Under the pieces are notes generated by a model. It saw only the letters and a program-made list of their open reading frames with translations, did not search any database and had not been told where the DNA came from. Shown here piece after piece: positions 1 through 9,383 of a DNA stretch of 64,000 nt. Numbering within the stretch: position 1 is the stretch's first letter; every line of letters begins with the position of its first letter. Both the position numbers and the translations under genes were made by a program. The stretch spans positions 1 through 64,000 of the forward strand of contig JASANG010001452.1 in the NCBI GenBank assembly GCA_030248215.1. Reading direction: 5' to 3'. Source of the DNA: Enoplolaimus lenunculus (lineage: Eukaryota > Nematoda > Enoplea > Enoplida > Thoracostomopsidae).

Positions 1-162
1 CGTCGACTGCGACCGCGTTTCAAACCGCGACTGCGGCCATTTTTTTAACCGCGACTGCGGCCATTTTTTTAACCGCGACTGCGAACGCAATTAAAACCAC
101 GACTACGATCGCGCCACAAATCGCGTGCGCGGTTTCTGCGCTCTTAATTCTGTCCGTGACTG
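1..162. mobile_element. A-family MITE end (truncated by window start)
   Basis: GC-rich degenerate repeats built on ACCGCGACTGCGA lead into the terminal sequence TTAATTCTGTCCGTGACTG, followed by TA at 163-164. The same terminus recurs at several sites in this window, flanked by TA at the best copies. A TA duplication and a CAGTCACGGACAG terminus suit a Tc1/mariner-type non-autonomous element; the superfamily assignment is inference. Confidence 0.7.
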
Positions 163-570
163 TATCAACATCATTATAGTTGTCCAACACCTAAAAGGTG
201 AATAGGGTGGTTCAGATATAATTTCCTGCTAGATTCTGTACAGTGCGCGTGTCACGATGCGTTTTCCTATAAAATGTGAAAGTATGTGCTTCCACATTTA
301 ATCCTGACTTTGAGGTGGGACTAGCTAATATGTACAATGTTATTTAGTGTAATGGTAGCTTCACGATCGCTGTTATCTTACGGCTCTAAACGCTATAATA
401 GAGGACAAGTATTTATTTTAGGTACAATCAAATTCTTTTACATTACATGGACGTCAAAGATTATAGTAAAGTGATTGAAACGTGTATTAAATATGGGTAA
501 GAAATATGTTTAATCTCCAACCTACTTTTTCAGTATCAAACTCTGGATTTGTCTATTGTACGTGCTCGTT

Positions 571-618
571 GCGCAAGTGCCCAATGACTATTTAAAACTC
601 AATGACCATCATTATCGT
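571..618 (+). pseudogene. Inverted copy of VPS11 exon 21 (left arm)
   Basis: This is the plus-strand mirror of the right-arm exon at 4328-4377. It reads a segment ending NDHHYR, which aligns with the VPS11 stretch just before its QYRQV motif. The copy lies on the strand opposite to the gene and is followed within four codons by a stop, so it cannot serve the gene where it lies. Confidence 0.5.
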
Positions 619-1026
619 GTTGTTTTCTAGTTTCTGCTGATTGTTGTTTCCTAGGGTCTGTTGGTTAAAGGTGCCTTTTGCAAAAACGCGATAAAAAAAT
701 AACGTAAGCAAACTCAGTAATTCAATTTCTACAATGTCTGCAGATTGTATAGGATAACGTTTTGAGCTGAGTAATGGACGCTGAAGCCAAAAAGTTTCTG
801 TGAGATATCGATGTGCATACTAAAGGATATTACTTTGGACATGTCCGCAGCCATAGAGTTAGAAATTATTTTTAGGCTAATTTGGCTGTGTGTTACTTTG
901 AGGAGCAGAATTGTACTATAATATTTTTCCAAGTTTAAGTCTGAGCAAATAATTAGTGTAACGCTTGAGCTTACTTTAATGTAATAATGTTGGAAAACGG
1001 TACGCCCTTCAAAGTAACATTTGCAG

Positions 1027-1230
1027 CTATTTTAATGATTTGCAGTAAAGACGAAAAATATCAACAAATGTGGATTGACTCGTTGTGGTATTTTGCGCAT
1101 TAGCGAGAGCTGTCCAATGCATTGCATGGACCAATTGTGAAGCATATTGATACACTCAATATTTTACCCCCCGCTTATGGTGCTCAAAATTTTGTCCGAC
1201 AGCTCAACGGTCAATTTGTCGGTTGTAAAA
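1027..1230 (+). pseudogene. Decayed inverted copy of VPS11 exon 22 (left arm)
   Basis: It begins after TTTGCAG and ends before GTAAAC, like its partner at 3721-3926. It starts with the same peptide (AILMICSKDEKYQQMW) but then hits an in-frame TAG after WYFAH. A one-base gain and a one-base loss follow before the frame of KHIDTLNILP returns. A run of six C then shifts the frame again ahead of the conserved MVLKILSDSSTVNLSVVK. Divergence from the right-arm copy is about 10% here, against only a few percent in the flanks. Confidence 0.75.
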
Positions 1231-2447
1231 GTAAACCGTTTTTATTTGACTTTTACTTGCACAGTCTATAATGTTATTCGGAACTTCAATATTGTGTTCA
1301 AATAGCAATAAAGCTCTGTTCGAATTGAAAGGCAACTTTAGAGTTAAAGTTCCGGATAGAATCAAACACAGCATTACTCGCGACTACGACCGCTGTTTTA
1401 TAATCGCGGTTGAATTTTCTTTTTAGGATTTTAAATGAGGGATACGGAATACATCTTTCTGACTACGTGTTGTGTTGAAAAGTGTGTTATTATAAAAATT
1501 GACCATTCGAGGCTCACAAAGTGGTTTTCTAGCTATGGTGCTATGGCGTTGACATAAAGTGCTATGTTGCTGTTTTTATTGTTGTGTTATTGCTTCATTG
1601 TTTTCATTGTACGGCAAAACTTTGTGGTTCATTCTGTCCCTGGCTGTAATCCTATCTGTGTCTGTGGCTATATGCCCAGTGAACGCCGAGGCCCATAATA
1701 AAATAAACAAGCTGCCACACTCCCTGGGCTCGACATCAATGGTGACTCGTAGCACAAAGGCGTTACAATAACAACAACATAAAATAAACAATACGAAATG
1801 TCATATTGTATTTTCGTGGCCGCAAGAAGTTGAAGCTGGTTATTGCCAAACAAATTACTTTCCGAAAATTATAAAAATGGAAGCAAAAGTCACGACCAAA
1901 ACTGATGATCAAATAATTATTGTTAACGAACGAGACTGATAATGAGCACGAGCATATTTTTATCTGCATGATGTCGAAATTTTATGCATAAATATTACGG
2001 TTGCAGTGAAATTGCAAAACAAATTTTTGAACAGTTTTATTTTACTATTTAAACAACTACTATAAGGGCAAATTATTGACGATACATAAAAAAAAAATGG
2101 CATGAAGCTGGTCACTTCAATAATAAGTAGGATGGTGCTCCTGCTATTTAGAATTCAATTTCATTGTATTGTATTTCTTTTCTGCCCTAAACCTAGTTTC
2201 AGCTTTACGCAATTCGCTGAGCTACATACAATCATACTGCAAAATTTTCACGAGATTTTTACTCGTAAATCTGAGTCTGCAGCGGTCGGCAAGGATTTTC
2301 AAGGAGCATAGGCAAACACGTAAGCATAAAGCAGTTAAAAAGTACGAGTTTTCTTCAGACTTTCTGTGAGTTCGAAAGCTCCTTAATGTTCATCTTTTTC
2401 TCTCACTTTGTATAATATGATACAATAAAAAAACATAGTTTATTTAC

Positions 2448-2569
2448 TTGTTTTTGAGATCATCAATACGTTCTTCAGCCCTTTTAATATCAGTCTGATA
2501 CTTTTCAATCATTTCTTCATGTGTCTCTATTTTCTGGTTTTTGGCTTTAAGCCATTGAAGCAAATACTC
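2448..2569 (-). CDS. VPS11: VPS11 coiled-coil exon (exon 23) in the palindrome spacer
   Basis: On the minus strand CTGTTCCAG precedes an exon that reads EYLLQWLKAKNQKI, then a charged helix ending KRAEERIDDLKN. This matches the VPS11 segment between the end of the alpha-solenoid and the RING finger (DYLVQ...QELK in human). It joins in phase 0 with an upstream exon ending in SVVK. A donor (AACAA|GTAAAT) ends it at 2448; read through, a TAA follows at 2444-2446. The next known exon should encode the RING-H2 domain, and no minus-strand RING sequence is present from 1 to 2447. The spacer is the only single-copy part of the palindrome. Confidence 0.75.
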
Positions 2570-3720
2570 CTGGAACAGCAATCGCATATTCTCTGCTCGC
2601 GTTTTTTGAACCTGCACTCGCATGTTTATTGGCAGGACATTTTGGACATCCAGCTCCAGCAATTTGGTATTTCCGACAACTTTCACTACCGAGTATTGAA
2701 ATACGCCGACCCGACTCTGGTATTCATTGATGTCAGGTTGCGTTCTGAACAATTGGGCGCTTGAGTGTTTTCTCATTTAAGTTACGCTAATAGCGGAATG
2801 AAGTTGAATTTAATTAGAAGCACCATTACTTTATTGAAGTGACCAGTTCGCCAATTTTTATTTATGTATCGTCAATAATTTGCCCTTATAGTAGTTGTTT
2901 AAATAGTAAAATAAAACTGTTCAAAAATTTGTTTTGCAATTTCACTGCAACCGTAATATTTATGCATAAAATTTCGACATCATGCAGATAAAAATATGCT
3001 CGTGCTCATTATCAGTCTCGTTCGTTAACAATAATTATTTGATCATCAGTTTTGGTCGTGACTTTTGCTTCCATTTTTATAATTTTCGGAAAGTAATTTG
3101 TTTGGCAATAACCAGCTTCAACTTCTTGCGGCCACGAAAATACAATATGACATTTCGTATTGTTTATTTTATGTTGTTGTTATTGTAACGCCTTTGTGCT
3201 ACGAGTCACCATTGATGTCGAGCCCAGGGAGTGTGGCAGCTTGTTTATTTTATTATGGGCCTCGGCGTTCACTGGGCATATAGCCACAGACACAGATAGG
3301 ATTACACCCAGGGACAGAATGAACCACGAAAGTTTTGCCGTACAATGAAAACAATGAAGCAATAACACAACAATAAAAACAGCAACATAGCACTTTATGT
3401 CAACGCCATAGCATCATAGCTAGAAAACCACTTTGTGAGCCTCGAATGGTCAAATTTTATAATAACACACTTTTCAACACAACACGTAGTCAGAAAGATG
3501 TATTCAGTATCCCTCATTTGAAATCCTAAAAAGAAAAATTCAACCGCGATTATAAAACAGCGGTCGTAAGTCGCCAGTAATGCTGTGTTTGATTCTATCC
3601 GGAACTTTAACTCTAAAGTTGCCTTTCAATTCGAACAGAGCTTTATTGCTATTTGAACACAATATTGAAGTTCCGAATAACATTATAGACTTTGCAAGTA
3701 AGTCAAAATAAACGGTTTAC

Positions 3721-3926
3721 TTTTTACAACCGACAAATTGACCGTTGAGCTGTGGGACAAAATTTCAAGCACCATAAGCAGGAGGGTAAAATATTGAGTG
3801 TATCAATATGCTTCAACAATTGTTCGATGCAATAAATTGGACAGCTCTCGCTACGCGCAAAATACCACAACGAGTCAATCCACATTTGTTGATATTTTTC
3901 GTCTTTACTGCAAATCATTAAAATAG
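3721..3926 (-). CDS. VPS11: VPS11 exon 22 (right arm), with a frame lesion
   Basis: Read on the minus strand after TTTGCAG, it encodes AILMICSKDEKYQQMWIDSL and then a segment ending KHIDTLNILP. This matches the VPS11 alpha-solenoid (CERHGEQDPSLWEQ...AVLKHIENKNLMPP in human). After NILP the frame must jump: CCCTCCTG has two bases too many before LLMVLEILSHSSTVNLSVVK, which matches the next conserved block. An additional A before the donor leaves the exon end out of register with the following exon as well. Either this copy is a pseudo-exon or the consensus has small indel errors. It is nevertheless the better of the two arm copies. Confidence 0.65.
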
Positions 3927-4327
3927 CTGCAAATGTTACTTTGAAGGGCGTACCGTTTTCCAACATTATTACATTAAAGTAAGCTCAAGCGTTACACTAA
4001 TTATTTGCTCAGACTTAAACTTGGAAAAATATTATAGTACAATTCTGCTCCTCAAAGTAACACACAGCCAAATTAGCCTAAAAATAATTTCTAACTCTAT
4101 GGCTGCGGACATGTCCAAAGTAATATCCTTTAGTATGCACATCGATATCTCACAGAAACTTTTTGGCTTCAGCGTCCATTACTCAGCTCAAAACGTTATC
4201 CTATACAATCTGCAGAGTAATTGAATTACTGAGTTTGCTTACGTTATTTTTTTATCGCGTTTTTGCAAAAGGCACCTTTAACCAACAGACCCTAGGAAAC
4301 AACAATCAGCAGAAACTAGAAAACAAC

Positions 4328-4377
4328 ACGATAATGATGGTCATTGAGTTTTAAATAGTCATTGGGCACTTGCGCAA
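4328..4377 (-). CDS. VPS11: Probable VPS11 exon 21 (right arm)
   Basis: On the minus strand, after TACTAG, one frame gives AQVPNDYLKLNDHHYR. This resembles the VPS11 stretch FQQIMHYHMQHEQYR that should follow exon 20. The frame needed does not match the phase left by exon 20: one base is out of register, or the acceptor is instead GCGCAAG. Placement follows from order and similarity; the joins are not resolved. Confidence 0.4.
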
Positions 4378-4783
4378 CTAGTATGTATAATAGGCAAATC
4401 CAGAGTTTGATACTGAAAAAGTAGGTTGGAGATTAAACATATTTCTTACCCATATTTAATACACGTTTCAATCACTTTACTATAATCTTTGACGTCCATG
4501 TAATGTAAAAGAATTTGATTGTACCTAAAATAAATACTTGTCCTCTATTATAGCGTTTAGAGCCGTAAGATAACAGCGATCGTGAAGCTACCATTACACT
4601 AAATAACATTGTAGATATTAGCTAGTCCCACCTCAAAGTCAGGATTAAATGTGGAAGCACATTACTTTCACATTTTATAGGAAAACGCATCGTGACACGC
4701 GCACTGTACACAATCTAGCAGGAAATTATATCTAACCACCCTATTCACCTTTTTGGTGTTGGACAACTATAATGATGTTGATA

Positions 4784-4982
4784 CAATCACGGACAGAATT
4801 AAGAGCGCAGAAACCGCGCACGCGATTTGTGGCGCGATCGTAGTCGTGGTTTTAATTGCGTTCGCAGTCGCGGTTAAAAAAATGGCCGCAGTCGCGGTTA
4901 AAAAAATGGCCGCAGTCGCGGTTAAAAAAATGGCCGCAGTCGCGGTTTGAAACGCGGTCGCAGTCGACGTAGTTGTGGTCGT
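4784..4982. mobile_element. A-family MITE, 5' part, split by Pao
   Basis: After TA (4782-4783) comes CAATCACGGACAGAATTAAG, then GC-rich repeats, then TAGTTGTGGTCGT up to the Pao LTR. The sequence resumes after the retrotransposon at 10800. A copy at 22143-22490 has the same order without interruption (TTGTGGTCGCGTTTACCAG then TTAACCAC), which shows that Pao inserted inside this repeat. Confidence 0.7.
4978..4982. other. Target-site duplication GTCGT (left)
   Basis: The five bases before the 5' LTR equal those at 10800-10804 after the 3' LTR. Five base pairs is usual for BEL/Pao integrases. Confidence 0.92.
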
Positions 4983-5204
4983 TGTCTAGATAATGATCTA
5001 GACGAGTTGACATTATGCGCCAACATGTCGTGAAGAAGAGTAGCTATAATGATTTGCATATGCTAAAACGAACTGACAATATATTGAGATAAGGAACGGC
5101 ATATATACGGTTGTATAACTTGAGATTTGGTCTTGTTTTTCGTCGTTATTTTGCTTTCTTTTGGTAAAAGAGTTTGTTCTTGTAAAAGGGTGTACGTTTA
5201 TACA
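4983..5204 (+). repeat. Pao 5' LTR
   Basis: It runs from TGTCTAGATAATG to GTTTATACA, 222 bp. It matches 10578-10799 at every position I compared. A TATATA motif near 5102 could serve as the promoter TATA box. No AATAAA was seen. Confidence 0.95.
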
Positions 5205-5222
5205 TGGTCCTTCATTCTGTTC
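5205..5222 (+). other. Candidate primer-binding site
   Basis: The bases directly after the LTR, TGGTCCTTCATTCTGTTC, begin with TGG as expected for a tRNA 3' CCA end. The next bases, TTCGAACC, resemble a tRNA T-arm complement displaced by about two bases. I cannot name the tRNA. Confidence 0.6.
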
Positions 5223-5462
5223 GAACCTAACAATTGTAAGTTCTTGATGGGTGTTTGATCAGTTTCTGGTCAATTTGTGCAATATAATGGCTAGTTTATG
5301 ATCAGCTTCTGGTCAAAAATACGTTTTATATCCACGTCGTCACCTCCAAGGGAATTCTTCAACTTCTTCTAACTCCCGCGAACCTCTCTCCCCTGCTTGA
5401 CGTCAAATATTGGCTTGTAACTGCAAACTGCTCTAAGCATCTATTTTTTAAAATCGTAAGCA

Positions 5463-5879
5463 TGTCAGCTAAACAACGTCGTCAGGGCATACGTATGTGT
5501 GTTAGAGGAACGAGAGATAGATAAAATAAATCAAACAATAATAAAATCTTTATCTGGTACAGTTGAACTTGATGTTCAACAATTAAAACTTTCTGTGCTT
5601 AAGTTATCAGGATATAAGTCAGATCAGACACCGCTGATGATAAAGTTTTTGCTGAACTTAATGATAAAACTGCTATTGAAACTGAGATAGCTTCTACGGC
5701 AGATTACAATGATGTTTAACCTGAATGCCCAGCAAAATATGATTGCAAATAGCGAACAGCCGCAGGGACTTCAGTATTCTGTTGGTCCATCTAAGCAGTC
5801 AGCAGTGGAGAAAACTGGTCCGCTACGACTAGAAATTCTCAAAATTAGAAAATTCCCCTTTTTCGGGTAGGGAGAACCG
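5463..5879 (+). pseudogene. Pao gag remnant (frameshifted)
   Basis: Pieces of a BEL/Pao Gag can be read in changing frames. MSAKQRRQ starts at 5463, and the frame shifts near 5495 into LEEREIDKI. Then comes ADDKVFAELNDKTAIETEI, another break near 5715, and LRLEILKIRKFPFFG, which meets TAG at 5868-5870 just before GEPLEFQSFWDSFE. The last part is the start of the conserved DUF1759 region. No zinc knuckle is present before the pol junction, so this copy cannot make a normal Gag. Confidence 0.7.
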
Positions 5880-8339
5880 TTGGAATTTCAGTCATTCTGG
5901 GATAGTTTTGAAAGCTCCATACACCTGAATAGTTCGTTATCCACAATTGACAAATTTAACTATTTAAAAGGAGACGATGAAGCTTTGCAGTTTCATAGCA
6001 AAACGTTGAATCAGTTGCCCGATGGTCGTTACGAGTCCCGCTGGCCTTGGAAGCAGATAACACCTGAGCTTCCTGACAACTTTGACGTTGCTTATGGGCG
6101 GCTGCGCTCTCTTATTCGTCAAATTTCTCGACGGCCACCTATTCTTGAATCGTACCACAACACGATTCAGGAGCAATTACGAATGGGCGTTGTTGAAGTG
6201 GCTCCAAATCCGAGCAACGAGGCTTTGGTGTATTACATGCCTCATCATTGTGTTGTAACTCCAGGAAAAGTTACTACCAAGCTACGTATCGTCTATGATG
6301 CGTCATCTAAGTCAAAAAAGGACGTTTTAAGCTTGAACGATTGTCTTCACCGTGGTCCAGTTCTTCTTGAAGACATGTGTGGTTTGTTGCTCCGTTTTCG
6401 GCTGCAAAAAATTGGTTTAGTCAGTGACATTGAAAAAGCCTTCCTGCAGATTGGGCTACAGGAATCGGATCGTGATGTCACTAGGTTTCTTTGGGTTCGT
6501 GACATAAGTTTGCCTCCGGAAGGGGAAAACCTTGTCATATATCGGTTTTGCAGGATACCTTTCGGTGTCGTTTCCAGCCCCTTCGTGTTGGCTAACACGG
6601 TTTGCCAACATCTGATAAAGCAAGATTGCGATGTGGCTCGGAAAATTTTGAACAGTCATTATGTTGATAATGTCATAACGGGAGAACAAGATTCGCCATC
6701 CGCAGTTCAGCATTATTTGGAAGCAAAGCAGATTTTTCAAAAGGCTTGTATGAACTTGCGTGAATGGTATTCTAACTGTTCTGTAGTTCGTAATAGTTTC
6801 GCCGAGCAAGATAAGGGATTGCTTGATGAACCAAAAGTGTTAGGTTTATCATGGAATCTGGATCGGGACACAATGCGTTGTCAATCTGTTTACAAATCCT
6901 CAGCAGTTGTTACGAAGCGTACAATTGTTAAATTTGTCGCTCAAGTATTTGACCCACTTGGTTGGCTTGCTCCAGCTACTGTCCAAGGGAAGCTGTTCGT
7001 GCAATCACTGTGGAAGCTGGGTGTTGCTTGGGATGCGCCAATTCCTGAAGCACTCACCACTGATTGGGTAAAAATTGTGGAAAGTTTTCGACAATTAGCG
7101 AAGCTTGAAATCCCTCGTTTTATTGTGGATTTGTCATGTGGAGAGGTTCAACTTCACGTGTTTTGTGATGCGTCAATGAAAGCATGTGCTGCAGCTATAT
7201 ACCTTAGACGAAGTCATAATACTTCGGTAACTTGTAAATTGTTGTCGTCCAAAACTCGGCTTGCTCCATTGAAGCAATCGCAAACAATTCCAAGGCTTGA
7301 GCTGATCGCTGTTACGATTGGTCTCCGCCTGCTTACATTTGTCGAAGAACAACTCAAGGCTACAGTTTCTCGTCGGGTTGTTTGGAGTGACTCGCAGTGC
7401 ACACTCCATTGGATCAAACGATCCCAAGTTTCTTCGAAATTTGTTGAAAATCGTTTGCAGGAGATTAGAAAGCATACGAACACGTCTTTTCGGTTTGTGC
7501 CATCATCCGATAACCCTGCCGATTTACCGTCCAGAGGTTGTACATCTACAGTACTTTTAGGGTCAGATATCTGGTGGAATGGGCCTTTGTGGTTAACGCA
7601 CCCAGAAGATTTTTGGCCAGAAGACGTTGATATACAGTTGAATGAGATTGAGGGTGACGTTCTTATTAACCATGATCAGGCCCCAGATTCTGGTGGTCCT
7701 TGTGTTATTGACATTACGAGATTTGGATCTTTAGTGCGGTTACTTCGTAGTACAGCGTATGTATTTCGATTCGTTCAAAACATTCGGGTACCTCAGGGTG
7801 ATAGAATTGTCGGTCACTTAAAAGCCGATGAAATTAATAGAGCCCAGAAATTTTGGGTCCGCGAAACACAGTTTCGTAATTTCCCGCATCTGATATCGTT
7901 TCAAGGTGCAGTCTGGCCAAAGGGGATTGCGAGACAACTAAACTTATTTCGGGACGCGGACACGATTCTGCGTTGTTCTGGCAGGATTCAAAATGCTAAT
8001 TTTGCCTATGACGCAAAATATCCAATGCTTCTGCCGAAATCATCGCACTTCACCAGGCTTGTGATTATGAGCTGTCATGAAAGACTGTTTCATGCTGGTG
8101 TAGCCCAGACTTTAGCTGTCTTGCGCCAAAAATTTTGGGTTGTTCAAGGGCGCAGTTCTGTACGTCATGTGGTTCGCTGTTGCCAAGTGTGTAAGCGAGT
8201 GGAAGGAGGTCCATTTAAGGCCCCCGAAATGCCACCATTGCCTATATCGCGTGTTGCTGAGGCGCCACCATTCGCCAATGTAGGTCTTGATTACATTGGT
8301 CCACTTTTTTGTTCAAAATATTTCCGGCGGAAGCCGTAA
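5880..8339 (+). CDS. Pao Gag-Pol fusion: DUF1759 start, RT, RNase H, integrase N-part
   Basis: The open frame is 819 codons, opening at a TTG codon just after the in-frame TAG, so it is a continuation of gag rather than an independent start. Residues 1-31 are Gag DUF1759 (FWDSFESSI, DKFNYLKG), joined at about 5970 to DDEALQFHS, which normally lies just before RT. The rest of Gag and the aspartic protease are absent. RT spans about 115-300, with SDIEKAF near 182 and YVDN at 261-264 (second Asp of YVDD is Asn; I recall this variant in the clade, so it does not prove inactivity). RNase H follows (FCDASMKA, WSDSQCT), then an integrase zinc domain (H...H near 735, CCQVCKR) and the first catalytic Asp in GLDYIGPL. 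A run of six T at 8305-8310 throws the frame and the ORF ends in a foreign tail. Confidence 0.93.
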   Translation: MEFQSFWDSFESSIHLNSSLSTIDKFNYLKGDDEALQFHSKTLNQLPDGRYESRWPWKQITPELPDNFDVAYGRLRSLIRQISRRPPILESYHNTIQEQLRMGVVEVAPNPSNEALVYYMPHHCVVTPGKVTTKLRIVYDASSKSKKDVLSLNDCLHRGPVLLEDMCGLLLRFRLQKIGLVSDIEKAFLQIGLQESDRDVTRFLWVRDISLPPEGENLVIYRFCRIPFGVVSSPFVLANTVCQHLIKQDCDVARKILNSHYVDNVITGEQDSPSAVQHYLEAKQIFQKACMNLREWYSNCSVVRNSFAEQDKGLLDEPKVLGLSWNLDRDTMRCQSVYKSSAVVTKRTIVKFVAQVFDPLGWLAPATVQGKLFVQSLWKLGVAWDAPIPEALTTDWVKIVESFRQLAKLEIPRFIVDLSCGEVQLHVFCDASMKACAAAIYLRRSHNTSVTCKLLSSKTRLAPLKQSQTIPRLELIAVTIGLRLLTFVEEQLKATVSRRVVWSDSQCTLHWIKRSQVSSKFVENRLQEIRKHTNTSFRFVPSSDNPADLPSRGCTSTVLLGSDIWWNGPLWLTHPEDFWPEDVDIQLNEIEGDVLINHDQAPDSGGPCVIDITRFGSLVRLLRSTAYVFRFVQNIRVPQGDRIVGHLKADEINRAQKFWVRETQFRNFPHLISFQGAVWPKGIARQLNLFRDADTILRCSGRIQNANFAYDAKYPMLLPKSSHFTRLVIMSCHERLFHAGVAQTLAVLRQKFWVVQGRSSVRHVVRCCQVCKRVEGGPFKAPEMPPLPISRVAEAPPFANVGLDYIGPLFCSKYFRRKP

Positions 8340-9315
8340 AGTTTGGATCGTTCTTTTTACATGTATGCTTGTGCGCGCCGTTCACTTGGAAGTGGTGGAA
8401 GATCTTTCCACTGAAGAATTCCTCCTATGCTTTCGTCGGTTTATGTCTATCTACGGTGTCCCATCGCTTATAGTGTCTGATAACGCCACTCAGCTACATC
8501 GAGCTGATCGTTTTTTGAGCAATTTGTGGCAAAATGCTATCGAAAGCGATGTCGTTCAAGACTTTGCTAGTTCAAAAGGGATCACATGGAACTTTATCGT
8601 TGAAATGGCGCCCTGGATGGGAGGATTTTACGAGCGCTTGGTGGGTCTCGTAAAGCGTTCGCTGAAAAAATGTCTCCAAAACTTGTTAGTTTCGCCGTCA
8701 GAGCTTCGTACCCTAGTCTATGAAATATCTGGAATTGTGAATTCCAGACCACTTGTTTATGTGGGTTCAGAAATGGATCCAATAACTTTGACCCCAGAGC
8801 ATTTCCTAAGAAAAGGATCATTCCAACAGTTACCGCCATCGGTCAAAAGTGATAGTTTTCGGTTGGCTTCAGCGCAACCTGATCATTTGATAATGAAATG
8901 GCGGCGACTACAGTCAGTTACTCAACAGTTTTGGCAAATGTGGCGTAATCAATATTTGTTGAACTTGCGCGAATTTTCTAAGCAGCATGAACAACGAAAT
9001 GCTAGCTTGTTACCTCCTTCAATTGGCGCTGTCGTACTTATTAAGGATAAAAAAGCGCCTCGAACATCGTGGAGGTTAGGCAAGATTGTTAGTTTGCACG
9101 AAGGTCGTGATGGTCATGTTCGATCTGTGAGCGTCAAGCTGCCGTCTGGGAGGCGACTAAATCGGCCAGTTAGTGTTCTGTATCCAATTGAGATGGGTTT
9201 AGTCACTGACGAAGCGAAAAATTGGCAGGCCAACATAGGTCCGTCGGGAGAACCGCGTCCCCGGAGAGCGGCCGCGCAGCGTGCTCGGCAATTGTGGACA
9301 AGAAATGTTGACTGA
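8306..9315 (+). CDS. Pao integrase C-part (after frameshift)
   Basis: This frame continues the integrase directly: one T fewer in the 8305-8310 run would give GPLFVQNISGGSRKVWI. It carries the second catalytic Asp in SDNATQL, the catalytic Glu in GGFYERLVG, and a basic C-terminal region with a PSIGAVVLIKD block, as in BEL/Pao integrases. The ATG at 8287 lies before the slip and is out of frame with the homologous protein, so it is unlikely to be a real start. BEL/Pao pol is normally a single ORF, so the break is an indel, a base-call error or an unusual recoding site. Confidence 0.92.
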
Positions 9316-9383
9316 CAATCGGATGTTAAAAAATTATTTCAAACAGTTATAATAATCATAGCTTTTTCTATTTTAGTCAAACA

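Larger units (their letters stand above)
1..2167. repeat. Left arm of a large inverted repeat
   Basis: The reverse complement of this stretch reappears at about 2790-4969. Predicted peptides from the two arms are identical over long runs (1763-1969 against 2982-3188; 1668-1853 against 3098-3283), so non-coding parts are nearly identical. The arm contains an end of the A-family MITE (1-162), decayed copies of two VPS11 exons and otherwise non-coding sequence. Homology fades near 2167 within the stretch around GGTCACTTCAATAA. The outer end is cut by the window start, so its true length is unknown. Confidence 0.9.
2790..4969. repeat. Right arm of the large inverted repeat
   Basis: This is the partner of the left arm, with about 620 bp of unique spacer between them. 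The outer match reaches at least 4969, which pairs with position 1, and is only 13 bp short of the Pao LTR. It holds minus-strand VPS11 exons 21 and 22 in the orientation of the rest of the gene. The A-family MITE end has three copies of a GGCCGCAGTCGCGGTTAAAA-type unit here and two in the left arm, one of several indels separating the arms. Confidence 0.9.

Noticed and set aside
1559-1969. Short frames repeated in both palindrome arms (also 2982-3368)
   Set aside because: Their conservation reflects arm identity only; they show no domain, and both strands are open.
8287-8305. ATG at 8287 as the real start of a separate integrase gene
   Set aside because: The first codons are out of frame with integrase homology, which is continuous with the upstream ORF across the T run.
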